From Hordeum vulgare subsp. vulgare (Eukaryota > Streptophyta > Magnoliopsida > Poales > Poaceae): a stretch of DNA of 64,000 bases. Under the pieces are notes generated by a model. That model was not told where the DNA came from. It ran no database searches and saw only the letters and a list, made by a program, of their open reading frames with translations. The position numbers and the translations under genes were made by a program. This document shows, in pieces, positions 22,764-35,262 of the stretch; position 1 is the stretch's first letter, and the number at the start of each line of letters is the position of its first letter. Where the stretch lies: the NCBI RefSeq assembly GCF_904849725.1, contig NC_058523.1, positions 203,945,689 through 204,009,688 of the forward strand, written 5' to 3'.

Positions 22764-22946
22764 CTACCAAGTATCTAGGGTAGTTCCTCTTGAGTGAATG
22801 TTCCCCTCATTACATGAGCACTTAGTCTCGGGTTTGGGTTCAACCTTGGGTCTCGTCACTATAGCAACAACTGGTTTGCGTTTAATGAAGTATCCCTTCA
22901 TGCCCTTTCCCTTCTTGAAACTAGCGGTTTCACAAAGCATCAACAA
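22764..22946 (-). pseudogene. Copia gag zinc-knuckle region, degraded
   Basis: The frame has a basic stretch KKGKGMKGYFIKRK, then PKPETKCSCNEGNIH, which corresponds to a CCHC nucleic-acid-binding knuckle with its cysteine spacing disturbed. Gag lies upstream of it on the minus strand (about 23050-23260) but is shifted and not open. Confidence 0.6.
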
Positions 22947-24797
22947 TTGATGCTCCTATTCAATTTCTACTTCTGCGGTGTCAAACATCACGAATGGCTC
23001 AAGGATCATCATATCCACCCTTGATATGCTATAGTTCATCACGAAGCTCTAGTAGCTTGGTGTCAGTGACCTTGGAGAACTATCACTGTCTCATCTGGAA
23101 GATCTACTCCCACTCGATTCAAGCGTTTGTAGTACTCAGACAATCTGAGCACATGCTCAACGATTGAGATCTTCTCCTTTACTTTGCAGACAAAGAATCT
23201 TGTCGGAGTTCTCATACCTCTCAACAAGGGTACGAGCATGAAATCCCAATTTCATCTCTTGGATCATCACGTATGTCCCACGATGTTCGAAACGTCTTTA
23301 ATGCCTTAATTCTAAGTCATTCAAGCAATATGCACTGAACTATCATGTAGTTATCAAAAAGGTGTATGTCGGATGTTCGCAACATCCACAGATCACGCTT
23401 GGGGTTCAGCACACCGAGTGGTGCATTAAGGACATAAGCCTTCTGTTTAGCAATGAGGACAATCCCGAGTTAACGGACCGAGTCCGTACAATTGCTACTT
23501 CTATCTTTCAACCATATTTTCTCTAGGAACGTATCAAATACCGTAGAGCTATAACGTAAGTTACAACATAATTTGCAAAGACCTATTTAACTATGTTCAT
23601 GATAATTAAGTTCATCTGATGAACTCCCACTTAGATCGACATCCCTCTAGCCATCCAAGTGTTACACGATCCACGTCGACTAGCCCACGTCCGATCATCA
23701 TGTGAGATGGACCAGTCATTAATGGTGAGCATCTCCATGCTGACCGTATCAACCATACGACTCATGTTCAACCTTTCGGTCTCCTGTATTCAAGGCCATG
23801 TCTTTACATGCTAGGCTCGTCGAGTCAACCTAAGTGTTCTGCGTGTGTAAACTGGCTTACACCCGTTGTATGCGAACGTTAGAATCTATCACACCCGATC
23901 ATCACGTGGTGCTTCGAGACAACGATCCTTCGCAACGGTGCACACTTAGGGGAATACTTTCTCGAAATTTTCATGAGGGATCATATTATCTTTGCTACTG
24001 TCGTTCTAAGCAATAAGATGTAAAAGAACATGATAAACATCACATGCAATCATATAGTGACATGATATGGCCATTATCATCTTGCTCCTTTGATCACCAT
24101 CTTCGGGGCACCATGACCATCATCGTCACCAGCATGACACCATGATCTCCATCATCATGTTCTCCATCATTGTGTCTCCATGAACTCGTCACGCCAATCT
24201 ATTACTTCTACTACTATAGCTAACCTTTAGCAACAAAGTAAAGTATTCAACATGGCATTGCATCTCATACAATAAAATAAGACAACTCCTATGGCTCTTG
24301 CCGGTTTTCATACTCATCGACATGCAAGTCGTGAATCCTATTACAAGAACATGATCAATCTCATACATCACATATGCAACATCACATCCTTTTGGCCATA
24401 TCACATCACATAGCATACCCTGCAAAAACAAGTTAGACGTCCTCCAATTGTTGTTGCTAGTTTTACGTGGCTGATTTGGGTTTCTAGCAAGAACGTTTCT
24501 TACCTACATGACAGACACAACGTTGATATTCCAATGCTATTTACCCTTCATAAGGACCCTCTTCATCGAATCTGATCCGACTAAAGTGGGAGAAATAGGC
24601 ACCCGCTAGCCACCTTATGCAACTGGTGCATGTCTGTCGGTGGAACCTTTCTCATGTAAGAGTACGTGTAAAGTCGGTTCGGGCCGCTTCATCCCACGAT
24701 GCCGCCGAATCAAGATAAGACTAGTAAGGCAAGCAATTGACAAAATCAACACGCACAACTTTTGTGTTCCACTCGTGCATAGAATCTACGCATAGAA
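22947..24797 (-). other. Copia 5' untranslated region and decayed gag
   Basis: No long frame remains. The 1.8 kb between the zinc knuckle and the primer site matches 36600-38400 of the second Copia element in layout, including a TTTACTTTG.GGACAAAGAATCTTG gag stretch near 23180-23210. Confidence 0.6.
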
Positions 24798-24815
24798 CCT
24801 TGGCTCTGATGCCAC
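24798..24815 (-). promoter_or_regulatory. Copia primer binding site
   Basis: On the minus strand GTGGCATCAGAGCCA follows the 5' LTR. It resembles TGGTATCAGAGC, complementary to initiator tRNA-Met, with one change. Confidence 0.8.
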
Positions 24816-26595
24816 TGTTGGGGAACATAGTAAATTCAAAATTTTCCTACGCCATACAAGGATCTATCTAAGGAGAGACCAGCAATGGGAGAGGTTGTAG
24901 AGCATCTTCATACCTTTGAAGATCGCTAAGCAGAAGCGTTACTATGAACACGGTCGATGGAGTCGTACTCGCAGCGATTCAGATCACGGTTGGTTCCGAT
25001 CTATGTGCCGAATCACGGCACCTCCGCGTTCAACACACGTACAACCCGTTGACGTTTCATGCACCTTGATCCAGCAAGGAGGAGGGAGAGGTTCAGGGAG
25101 AGCTCCGGCATCATGACGGCGTGGTGGCAGTGGAGCTACGAGGTCTCCCGGCAGGGATTCACCAAGCACCGTGGGAGAGGAGAAAGAGGAGAAGCAGGGT
25201 TGCGTCGAGAAAGAGATTTCGTGTGTCTCGAAACAGCCCCAAACCTCAACTATATATAGGGGGAGAGGGAGGGGGCGCAGCCCTTAGGGTTCCCACCCCC
25301 AAGGGGTGCGGCAGCCCCCATCTGCGCCAGGAGGTGGCGGCCAGGAGGGGAGGAGGGGTTTGGCGCACCCCTGGTGGGCCTTAGGCTCACCTGGCTTAGG
25401 GTTTGCCCCCCTTCCCTCTCCCCTGCGCCTTGGGCCCCTGGTAGGAGGCGCACCAGCCCACTCTGGGCTGGTTCCCTTACACCTTTTGGCCCATGTCACC
25501 TTTTGGGCCTGGTGGCCCCTCCTAGTGGACCTCCAGAACCCTTTCCGGTGGTCCCGGTGGCACCGGTAAGTTATGAGTGACGCTCGAACCATTTTCGATG
25601 TCCAAAATCTTTCATGCTATATATCAATCTTTACCTCCGGACCATTCCGGAACTCCTCGTGACGTTCGGGATCTCATCCGGGACTTCGAACAACGTTTGG
25701 TAACCACATACACTATTTCCCTTTAACCCTAGCGTCATCGAACCTTAAGTGTGTAGACCCTACGGGTTCGGGAGACGTGTAGACATGACCGAGACATCTC
25801 TCCGGCCAATAAGCAACACCAGGGTCTGGATATCCTTGTTGGTTCCCACACGTTCCACGATGATCTATCGGATGAACCACGATGTCTAGGATTCAATCAA
25901 TCCCGTACGCAATTCCCTTTGTCTATCGGTATGATACTTGCCCGAGATTCGATCGTCGGTATCCGTATACCTTGTTCAATCTCGTTACCGGCAAGTCTCT
26001 TTACTCGTTCTGTAGCACATCATCTCGTGGCTAACTCCTTAGTCACACTGAGCTCATTATGATGATGTTCTACCGAGTGGGCCCAGAGATACCTCTCCGT
26101 CATACGGAGTGACAAATCACGGTCTCGATTCGTACCAACCGAACATATACTTTCGGAGATACCCGTAGTGCGCCTTTATAGTCACCCAGTTACGTTGTGA
26201 CGTTTGATACACCCAAAGCACTCCTACGGTATCCGGCAGTTGCATAATCTCACGGTTGAAGGAAAAGGTACTTGACATTAGAAAAGCTTTAGGATACGAA
26301 CAACACGATCTAGTGCTATGCTTAGGATTGAGTCTTGTCCATCACATCATTCTCCTAATGATGTAATCCTGTTATCAATGACATCCAATGTCCATGATCA
26401 AGAAACCATGATCATCTATTGATCAACGAGCTAGCCAACTAGAGGCTTACTAGGGACACATTGTGATCTATATATTCACACACGTATTACAGTTTCCGGT
26501 TAATACAATTATAGCATGAACAATAGACAATTATCATGAACTAGGAAATAAAATAATAGCCAATTTATTATTGCCTCTAGGGCATATTTCCAACA
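24816..26595 (-). repeat. 5' LTR of the first Copia element
   Basis: It pairs with 17901-19679. The TATA motif CTATATATAG is at 25259-25250 on the minus strand. Confidence 0.95.
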
Positions 26596-26872
26596 CATAA
26601 TACAATCTTTGCAAAGTAGGATGAGTACGAATAAATCTATTTTTAAGTTTAAGAACTAGTGCTGACAGAGCTTCCGCATAATTTTTAGTTCTTTTAAGTA
26701 TAGGAGCAGTACCACAAGTCAAAGTCCCAACACAATTGAAGAATTCCTCGATAACTTCTTTTCCCGTAATATTCCCTTGTCCCGAAACAAAAGTTTTAGC
26801 ATCCATATTACTAGAACGTATAATTTTAGGAGTCATGTCATCATTTGTTTCTGCCATACCAAAATCACTCAT
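26596..26872 (-). pseudogene. 5' part of the Gypsy-type element ORF
   Basis: It starts at ATG 26872-26870 (MSDFGMAETNDDMTPK), about 240 bp from the right LTR. It runs through FVSGQGNITGKEVIEEFFN to HPTLQRLYY, where the Copia element is inserted. Together with 17895-17459 it gives 714 nt, exactly 238 codons including the stop. Product unknown; the ATG was chosen because it is the last one before a continuous protein-like stretch. Confidence 0.6.
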
Positions 26873-27088
26873 GATTACAACCAGCAAACACAAGCAAACA
26901 AGAGATCCGACAAGAAAACGACAAGGAGAAGATGGCAAATAAAAATGAATTTTATTGTGGAGTGGGGGAGAGGAAAACGAGAGGAAAAGGGAAAATAATG
27001 GAATTGCAAGGAGATGATATTTGTATGTAGGAGCTTGTCAAAAAAAGATTTGTATGTAGGAACCTGATAGATCTTGACTTGATCTTCG

Positions 27089-27106
27089 CCGGCAACGGCG
27101 CGAGAA
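27089..27106 (-). promoter_or_regulatory. Primer binding site of the Gypsy-type element
   Basis: On the minus strand CTCGCGCCGTTGCCGGCG follows the 5' LTR closely. It is near the tRNA-Asp-type site TGGCGCCGTTGCCGGGGA common in Triticeae Gypsy elements. Confidence 0.7.
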
Positions 27107-27110
27107 ATCT

Positions 27111-28653
27111 TGACTACTCGCAGGTGCGTTGGTTTCCCTCCAAGCTTAAAGAATGATGTAGCACATCGACGACAAGTATTTACCTAAGTTAAGAAACCAA
27201 GGTATAAATCCAGTAGGAAGATCCACAAGACAATGTAAGTAGCACCTACAGACAAATAGCAAATCCTCGCAACCCAAAGCATGGAGGGGTTGTCAATCCC
27301 TCGTGGGCAAAGTAAGGATAAATTGATAGATGCAAATAAAAGTGAAAAATAGAAGGAAGCAATGTATTTTTTGGTTTTTTGATAATATAGATCTGAAATC
27401 AAAAGAGAAAATAAAGTATAAAGTAAAATAGCAAAGTAGAGATTGCAAAAATATGATGTGAAGTAGACCCGGGGGCTGTAGGTTTCACTAGTGGCTTCTC
27501 TCGAGAAAATAGCAAGCGGTGGGTAGAAAAATTAATGTTGGTAAATTGATAGAAGAGAAAATAATTATGACGATATTCAAGACAATGGTCATGTATATAG
27601 GCATGACATCCAAAATAAGTAGACCAACTTCTATCGGCATCTACATCTGTTACTCCACACATCGACCGCTATCGAGCATGCATCTAGTGTATTGAGTTCA
27701 TGGAGAAATGGAGTAATGCCTTAAGAATGATGACATGATGTAGATTAGATATATTCATGTAGGAATATATCCCATCGTTTTATCCTTGATAGCAACGATA
27801 CATGCGTGTCATGTCTATTTCTGTCACTTAGATTGAGCACCGCAAGATCAAACCCATCACAAAGAACCTCTTCCCATTGCAAGATAAAAGATCAAGTTGG
27901 ACACACAAAAACCAAATAACGGGGAATAAATATGAGGTTATAATAATCAAGCATGAACATGTTTTCATAGATCTGATCATAAACTCATAATTCATCGGAT
28001 CCCAACAAACACATCGCAAAAGAAAGAGTTACATAATATGGATCTACAAGAGACCATTGTACTGACAAAACAAAACAAGAGAGAAAGCCATCTAGCTACT
28101 GTCTATGGAATCGTAGGTCTGATATGAACTACTTACGCATCATTGGAGGAGCACCAATGAGGATGGTGAACCCCTCCGTGACCGCGTTCCTCTCCGAAAC
28201 AGGCTCTAGATTGGATTTCGTGGCTCTGGAACTTGCAACGGTCAAAATGATTTTTTGTCGAGTCCTCTAGTGTTTTATGAATATTGGGGTATTTATAGAG
28301 CTCATAGGCAGTGGAGAAGCTTCCCGAGGGCCCCATTAGACACTAGGTCGCGCTAGGGGCCTATGGCGCACCCTGATGTCTAGCGGCCCCCCTCGGCCTT
28401 GTCTGCTGCTCATTCTTGGTTCCCAAGTTTCCATTTGGTCCAAAAAATCTTCGTAAAGTTTCATAGAAATTGGACCTCAAGTGATATGGATTTTCTACGA
28501 AGAAAAAAAATAGCAACTGGTACTAGGCACTATGTCAATAGGTTAGTCCCAAAAATGGTATAAAATTCCTATAAAATGAATATAAAAGACCCAAGAATGA
28601 TAATATAATAGCATGGAACAATCAAAAAATTTAAATACGTTGGAGACATATCA
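27111..28653 (-). repeat. 5' LTR of the pol-less Gypsy-type element
   Basis: Element-wise it starts TGATATGTCTCCAACGTAT at 28653 and ends GCACCTGCGAGTAGTCA at 27111. The TATA motif CTATAAATA is at 28298-28290. It is 1543 bp, against 1547 bp for the partner. Confidence 0.88.
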
Positions 28654-30095
28654 ACTTCGCGCGTCCGTCCACTTCGAGTCCCTCGCGTGCACGAGGAGCA
28701 GCGTCTCGATGTCCGCGTCGCGCCAAGCCCGTACCCCCTTCTCTCTCTTCCTATGGTGGCCTCTGTAGCACGTGTACGCGGTCACCCGGCTCAGAAAATC
28801 CTCGACCTAGCACATGGGAGCACCAGAGAGCATGCTGCTCCTTCTCTCCCCTCCCTCCGGTCGTGGATGATGCCCACGAACACCACGAGCAAGGCTGACC
28901 CTCTCCCATGGATTCTGGCCTCGAATGCATCCTTGCCGACACATGGGTCCATGGTGAGCTCACCCCCCGGCTATAAATATCCACCCTGAGGCCCTCCCTC
29001 CCCTCTGCTAGCTCCCTCTCTCACCCAATCGCACCCCGAGGTCATCAACTTCTCTCGAGGAGCTCCCAAGCTCAAGATCAAGCTTGGAGTCCACCACCTT
29101 GCCTCGCTAGAGATCTCTAGGTACGGAGCTCCTTCGGCTTCATTTCCTTCTCCTCCAGTTCACCTTGGAACCTCTGACTTATTTCCCTTGTCTCCCACGT
29201 GGATTGATGTAGGAATCGCCAAGTCAGACCTCATCCGAGACAGCTCCGCCACGGCCCTCTCATCGCCGGCGACCCAGGCCACTTCGGCGAGTCTGACCAC
29301 ATCCACCCGAATGGCGGCAGCCTCCTGAACCCGTTCCTACCTTCATCTCGACTCACCGTGCCCGGTAGCAATGACGGTGAGCTTGTCGACCCTCTAGCCG
29401 AAGGTTGACACCGACCCTCACGTAGGGACCCTGCCCGTCAGCCTCAGCCTCGCCTTGCCTCTCCCTTCCTCTCGGTGATGCATGGGGCCTGCACATCACA
29501 TTTGAAACCTAGCGGCACGTGCACCCGGCTCGGCTGGGCTGTTGTCGCTCTAGGTCGGCCCAGCTCCGGCCAGATCTGGCCGAGTGCACACATCCTTTTT
29601 CACTTTTTCTTTTCTGTAATTTTCCAAAAATTTCACAGAAATAGATATTTATCCAAATAAAATAATTCCACCTCCTAAATTCTTGTAATATTCTAACCTA
29701 TTTGAATATGCCACTTCTGCAATTTTTTGGAAAGAGTTTTATACACTGTTCATATTTAAAAACTTCTTTTAAATAATAAAAGTCCATGTTTAAATTATTT
29801 TCACCACTTTTGACATGTCGGTGACTAATCATTTTTACAACACTAATATTCACCCTAGTATTTTACAAAATTGATTTGACATTTTCTGAGGGTTATGTTT
29901 TTCGTGTTTTTGTCGTGGTCTTATTTTTTTGCTTGTTATTATTGCAATGATAGATTGCGTTGTTGATGAAGGAGTTGGACCAAAAGATTTTGAAGACTTT
30001 GAAGACCTTGTTGAGCCACACAAGCAACCCTTTGACCATGACTATGAAACCATTTTATGCATGGCATATATCACTTTATTCTATTGCATTGAATC
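28654..30095 (+). mobile_element. LTR-like fragment, plus orientation
   Basis: This is GC-rich to about 29600, then AT-rich. A TATA motif, CTATAAATAT, lies at 28971-28980. Its last part (about 29990-30095) matches 42260-42390, including TTTTATGCATGGCATATA, so both are pieces of one Triticeae LTR-element family. No intact termini are seen. The 100-residue frame at 28687-28989 is not supported as a gene. Confidence 0.55.
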
Positions 30096-30915
30096 TCCAG
30101 GAGGGGGAAATCGAATCCATCGTCATCACCAACGCTTCCTTCTTCGTGGGAGTACCAATCCTCATCAACATCTTCACCAGAACCATCTCATCTCCAACCC
30201 TAGTTCATCGTGTGTATTCAATCTTTGTCTCAAAACCACAGATTGGTACCTATGGGTTACTAGTTGTGTTAATCACATCTTGTAGTTGATGCTAGTTGGA
30301 TTACTTGGTGGAAGACATTATGTTCAAATCCTTAATCATTATTATTATACCTCTGATGTTGAAAATGTTGATGATGTATGAGTTGTTACTATTGTTCCCG
30401 AGGACATGGGAGAAGTCTAGTTATAAGTAATCATATAAAGTTGGTATTATTTCGATATTTTGTTGATATGTATGTTGTTACTTACTTTGGTGGTGTCATG
30501 TGAATGTTGACTACATGGCACTTCACCATGTTATGGGCCTAAGGGAAGTCATTGTGGAGTAACAAGTAGATGATGGGTTGCAAGAGTGATGGAAGCTTAA
30601 ACCCGAGTTTACGTGTTGCTTCATAAGGGGCTGATTTGGATCCACATGTTTCATGCTATGGTTAGATTTATCTTAATTCTTCTTCCATAGTTGTGGATGC
30701 TTGCGAGAGGGGTTAATCATAAGTATGTTGTTAGTTCAAGTAAGAAAAACACCTTAGCGTCAGTTCACCCACATATCAAATTATGAAAGAAAACGCGAAT
30801 CAACTCAATATGATGAACATGACTAGACAAATATTCCCAAAATGTCCTCGGGAGCACTTGCTTTATATAAGAGTACTTTCAGGCATGTCCTTTGCTATAA
30901 AAAGTATTGGTTTAC
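30096..30915 (+). mobile_element. Truncated Athila-like LTR fragment
   Basis: From GGAGGGGGAAATCG onward the order and sequence follow 53836-54680 of the full Athila-like LTR: CATCGTCATCACCAACGCTTCC, the GTTGATGCTAGTTGGATTA block, ATGTGAATG, and AGAGGGGTTAATCATAAG. The first third and the 3' tip of the LTR are missing. It is clearly more diverged than the full copies. Confidence 0.8.
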
Positions 30916-31628
30916 TGTAACCCCCAAGATGCGACCCTATTCTTATTTAGCGCAAGGGCCTCGACATGGATAGAAATGCATCTCATCATTTTGCAAGAAT
31001 GGATATCGTTACAAGTACATGTACTGAAAAGATGAGTATAAGGAGTTGGCTTACACTCGCCACAAGCTACATCAAGATCACATCAATACAACAATATACA
31101 ATCATTATGTAGAAGAGCAGGGTCCGACTATGGACGAAAAAAAGATAAAAGAACGACGTCCATACTTGCTATCCCAGGCTGTCGGCCTAGAACCCATCCT
31201 AGATAGATGATGTGAAGAAGAAGAAACTCCAAATATAATAATCATCACGCTCACGTCAAAGTGTCACTTTACCTATACCCGCAACTGGTGTTGTAGTAAT
31301 CTGTGAACCACAGGGACTCAACAATCTCATTTCCAAAGGTATCAAGACTAGCAAAGCTTGATGGGTGAGGTATGGTTAAGTGGTGAAGTTGCAGCAAGCG
31401 ACTAAGCATTTATTTGAGGTGGCTAACTTACGAGTACAAGAATAAAATATGGGGATGATCTACACATAGCGGACGTGAACTACTAATGATCAAATGAATG
31501 ATCCTGAACACCTACTTACGTCACACTTAACCCCACTGTGTCCTCTTCCGGATACAGAAGTCACGAGAAGAGGCAGTCACGGTTACGCACACAGTTGGCA
31601 TATTTTACTTAAGTTTACTTGAAGTTAT
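30916..31628. other. Non-coding DNA, left part of a split LTR-type sequence
   Basis: There is no gene. It continues at 40233 beyond the second Copia element. The word GTAACCCCCAAGATGCGACC near 30918 suggests an LTR edge, but the partner was not found. Confidence 0.4.
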
Positions 31629-33448
31629 TGTTGGGGAACGTCGCATGGGAAACAAAAATTTTCCTACGCGCACGAAGACCTATCATGGTGATATCCATCT
31701 ACGATAGGGGATTTCCGATCTACGTACCCTTGTAGATCGCACAGCAGAAGCGTTAGTGAACGCGGCTGATGTAGTGGAACGTCCTCACGTCCCTCGATCT
31801 GCCCCGCGAACCGTCCCACGACCCGTCCCGCGATCCGTCCCACGATCTAGTGCCGAACGGACGGCACCTCCGCGTTCAGCACACGTACAGCTCGACGATG
31901 ATCTCGGCCTTCTTGATCCAGCAAGAGAGACGGAGAGGTAGATGAGTTCTCCGGCAGCATGACGGCGCTCCGGAGGTTGGTGATGATCTAATCTCGGCAG
32001 GGCTCCGCCCGAGCTCCACAGAGACGCGATCTAGAGGTAAAACCGTGGAGGTATGTGGTCGGGCTGCCTTGAAAAAGTTGTCTCAAATCAGCCCTAATTG
32101 CTCCATATATATAGGAGGAGGGTGGGGAGGCTTGCCTTGAGGCTCAAGGAGCCCCAAGGGCTGCGCCACCAAGGGAGGAGGAGTCCTCCTCCAATCCTAG
32201 TCCAACTAGGATTGGAAGGTGGAGTCCTTCTCTCCTTTCCCACCTCCTTTTTTTTCTTTTCTCTTTGATTTTATTCCTATGGCGCATAGGGCCCTCTTGG
32301 GCTGTCCCAGCATCCCACAAAGGGCTGGTGCGCCACCCCCAAGGCCTATGGGCTTCCGCGGGGTGGGCTGCCCCCCCGGTGAACACCCGGAACCCATTCG
32401 TCATTCCCGGTACATTCCTGGTAACTCCGAAAACCTTTCGGTAATCAAATGAGGTCATCCTATATATCAATCTTCGTTTCCGGACCATTCCGGAAACCCT
32501 CGTGACGTCCGTGATCTCATCCGGTTCTCCGAACAACATTCGGTAACCAACCATATAACTCAAATACGCATAAAACAACGTCGAACCTTAAGTGTGCAGA
32601 CCCTGCGGGTTCGAGAACTATGTAGACATGACCCGAGTGACTCCTCGGTCAATATCCAATAGCAGGACCTGGATGCCCATATTGGATCCCACATATTCTA
32701 CGAAGATCTTATCGCTTGAGCCTCAGTGCCAAGGATTCATATAATCCCGTATGTCATTCCCTTTGTCCTTCGTATGTTACTTGCCTGAGATTCGATCGTC
32801 AGTATCCGCATACCTATTTCAATCTCGTTTACCGGCAAGTCTCTTTACTCGTTCTATAATACAAGATCCAGCAACTTACACTAAGTCACATTGCTTGCAA
32901 GGCTTGTGTGTGATGTTGTATTATCGAGTGGGCCCCGAGATACCTCTCCGTCACAGGGAGTGACAAATCCCAGTCTCGATCCATACTAACTCAACGAACA
33001 CCCTCGGAGATACCTGTAGAGCGTCTTTATAGTCACCCAGTTACGTTGCGACGTTTGATACACAGAAAGCATTCCTCCGGTGTCAGTGAGTTATATGATC
33101 TCATGGTCATAGGAACAAATACTTGACATGCAGAAAACAGTAGAAACAAAATGACACGATCAACATGCTACGTCTATTAGTTTGGGTCTAGTCCATCACA
33201 TGATTCTCCTAATGATGTGATCCCGTTATCAAGTGACAACACTTGCCTATGGCCAGGAAACCTTGACCATCTTTGATCAACGAGCTAGTCAACTAGAGGC
33301 TTACTAGGGACAGTGTTTTGTCTATGTATCCACACAAGTATTGTGTTTCCAATCAATACAATTATAGCATGGATAATAAACGATCATCATGAACTAAGAA
33401 ATATAATAATAACTAATTTATTATTGCCTCTAGGACATATTTCCAACA
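31629..33448 (-). repeat. 3' LTR of the second Copia element
   Basis: It pairs with 38423-40232. It carries one extra 12-bp CCGTCCC(A/G)CGA unit near 31810-31850. A TATATATAT motif lies at about 32104-32113. Confidence 0.95.
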
Positions 33449-33460
33449 GTCTCCCACTTG
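33449..33460 (-). promoter_or_regulatory. Polypurine tract of the second Copia element
   Basis: AAGTGGGAGAC on the minus strand directly abuts the 3' LTR. Confidence 0.85.
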
Positions 33461-34905
33461 CACTAGAGTCAATAATCTAGTTCACATCACCATGTGATTC
33501 CAACGAATCCAACACCCATATAGTTATGGGGTCTGATCACGTTTTGCTCGTGAGAGAGGTTTTAGTCAACGGTTCTGAAACTTTCAGATCCGTGTGTTCT
33601 TTACAAATCTTTATGTCATCTTATAGATGCTGCTACTATGTGCTATTCGGAAATACTCCAAATATCTACTCTACTATACGAATCCGTTTCACTACTCATA
33701 GTTATTCGGATTAGTGTGAAAGCTTGCATCGATGTAACCCTTTACGACGAACTCTTTAACCACCTCCATAATCAAAAAAAATTCCTTAGTCCATCAGTTA
33801 CTAAGGATAAATTTTGACCGTTGCTAGTGATTCAATCATGGATCACTCTCCGTACCTCTCAACAGACTTTGAGTCAAGGCACTCATCAGGTGCAGTACCC
33901 AGCATGGCATACTTCAGATTCTACGGCCAAGGCATAGAAGATGACCTTCGTCTATTCTCTTTATTCTGCCGGGGTCGGGTTTTGAGTCTTACTCAAATTC
34001 ACACCTCACAAGGCAACCAAGAACTCCTTTGCCGATCTATTTTGAACTCCTTCCGAAACTTGTCAAGGCATGGATCTTGTTGAAACTTCCATTAAGCGCT
34101 TTCGATCTATCTTCATAGATCTTGGATGCTCAACATTCAAGTAGCGCAATCCAGGCACTCCTTTTAAAACTCCTTTCAAACAACCTTGTATGCTTTACAG
34201 AAATTCTATATTACTTCTGATCCACAATATGTCAACCACATATACTTATCAGAAATTCTATAGTGCTCCCACTCACTTCTTTGGAAATACAAGTTTCTCA
34301 TAAACCTTGTACAAACCGAATTTTTTTGATCATCTCATCAAAGTGTATATTCCAACTCCGAGATGCTTGCACCAGTCCATTGAAGGATCGCTGGAGCTTG
34401 CATACTTCCTAGTATCTTTAGGATCGACAAAACCTCCTGGTTGTATCACATACAATGTTTGCTCAAGGAAATCATCGAGGAAACAATGTTTTGACATCCT
34501 CTGTGCAATATTTCATAAATAATGCAACAACTACTAACATAATTCTAACAGACTTTTAGCATCGCTACGAGTGAGAAAGTCTCATCATAGTCAACTGTTT
34601 GATCTTGTCGGAAACATCTTTGCGACAAGTCGAGCTTTTCTTAATAGTGACTTATCACCATCATCGTCTGTCTTCCTTTTAAAGATCCATCTTTACTCAA
34701 TAGTCCTATGACAATCAAGTAGTTCTTCCAAAGTCTACACTTTGTTTTCAAACATGGATCCTCTCTCGGATTTCATGGCTTCCAGCCATTTGTCGGAATC
34801 CGGGCCCACCATTGCTTTCTCCATAACTCGTAGGTCCACTGTTGCTCAACAACATGACCTCCAAGACAGGGTTACTGTACCACTCTGCAGTAGTACGCGA
34901 CCTTG
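33461..34905 (-). pseudogene. Copia reverse transcriptase / RNase H remains, second element
   Basis: It lies between the integrase-linker frame and the 3' LTR. The active-site box at 34242-34231 reads YVVD, as in the first element, and the same one-base excess precedes it. No frame is open for more than about 90 codons on this strand. Confidence 0.7.
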
Positions 34906-35262
34906 TCAACCTATGAGGCTTGTAGTAACTTGATCCGATGCTCGATGATCACCATCATCAGCTTCCACTTCAATTGGTGTAGGCGCCACAGGAACAACTT
35001 CCTGTGCCCTGCTACACACTAGTTGAAGTGATGGTTCAATAACCTCATCAAGTTCTATCACCCTCCTACTCAATTCTTTTGAGAGAAACCTTTCCTCGAG
35101 AAAAGGATCCGTTTCTAGAAACAAACACTTTGCTTTCGGATCTGAGATAGGAGATGTACCCAACTGTTTTGGATATCCTATGAAGATGCATTTATCCACT
35201 TTGGGTTCGAGCTTATCAGACTGAAACTTTTTCACATAAGTGTCGAAGCCCCAAACTTTCAA
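34906..35262 (-). pseudogene. Copia integrase C-terminal / linker fragment, second element
   Basis: This 118-residue open frame starts MKVWGFDTYVKKFQSDKLEP and continues KVDKCIFIGYPKQLG, then FLEERFLSKELS, then an acidic tail. It is the best preserved coding block of the element and the counterpart of 21254-21484. In intact elements it links integrase to reverse transcriptase. Confidence 0.8.

Larger units (their letters stand above)
17901..26595 (-). mobile_element. Angela/BARE-like Copia element, 8.7 kb, TSD CATAA
   Basis: LTRs of about 1780 bp (17901-19679 and 24816-26595) bound an internal region of 5136 bp. The 5-bp TSD CATAA is perfect (17896-17900 and 26596-26600). Element-wise the LTR starts TGTTGGAAATATGCCC and ends CCCCAACA, the signature of the BARE/WIS/Angela group. 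The primer site and the tract AAGTGGGAGAC are in place. Gag, protease, integrase and reverse transcriptase remains are recognisable but full of stops and shifts. By eye the first 270 bp of the LTRs differ at about 20 sites, so the insertion is fairly old. Confidence 0.95.
13471..28653 (-). mobile_element. Gypsy-type LTR element without pol, split by a Copia insertion
   Basis: Two similar LTRs (13471-15017 and 27111-28653) bound the element. Flanking 5-mers are ACCTC (13466-13470) and ACTTC (28654-28658), a TSD with one mismatch. A tRNA-Asp-like primer site lies inside the right LTR and a GGGGAT polypurine tract inside the left one, so it reads on the minus strand. Without the 8.7-kb Copia insertion the internal region is only about 3.4 kb. 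It holds one 237-residue ORF of unknown function and no reverse transcriptase or integrase. It must have been mobilised by a related autonomous element. Confidence 0.85.

Noticed and set aside
27399..27662. 87-residue minus frame in the Gypsy-type LTR, and 13518-13908 frames
   Set aside because: They occur in both LTR copies at equivalent positions and have no family, so they are LTR composition.
28687..28989. 100-residue plus frame ending near a TATA motif
   Set aside because: It is in an LTR-like fragment upstream of its TATA box. Composition is Pro/Ser/His-rich and no family is recognised.
32144..32578. 144-residue frame, and its copy at 38876-39361
   Set aside because: It lies in the LTR of the second Copia element. 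Both copies reflect LTR duplication, not a gene.
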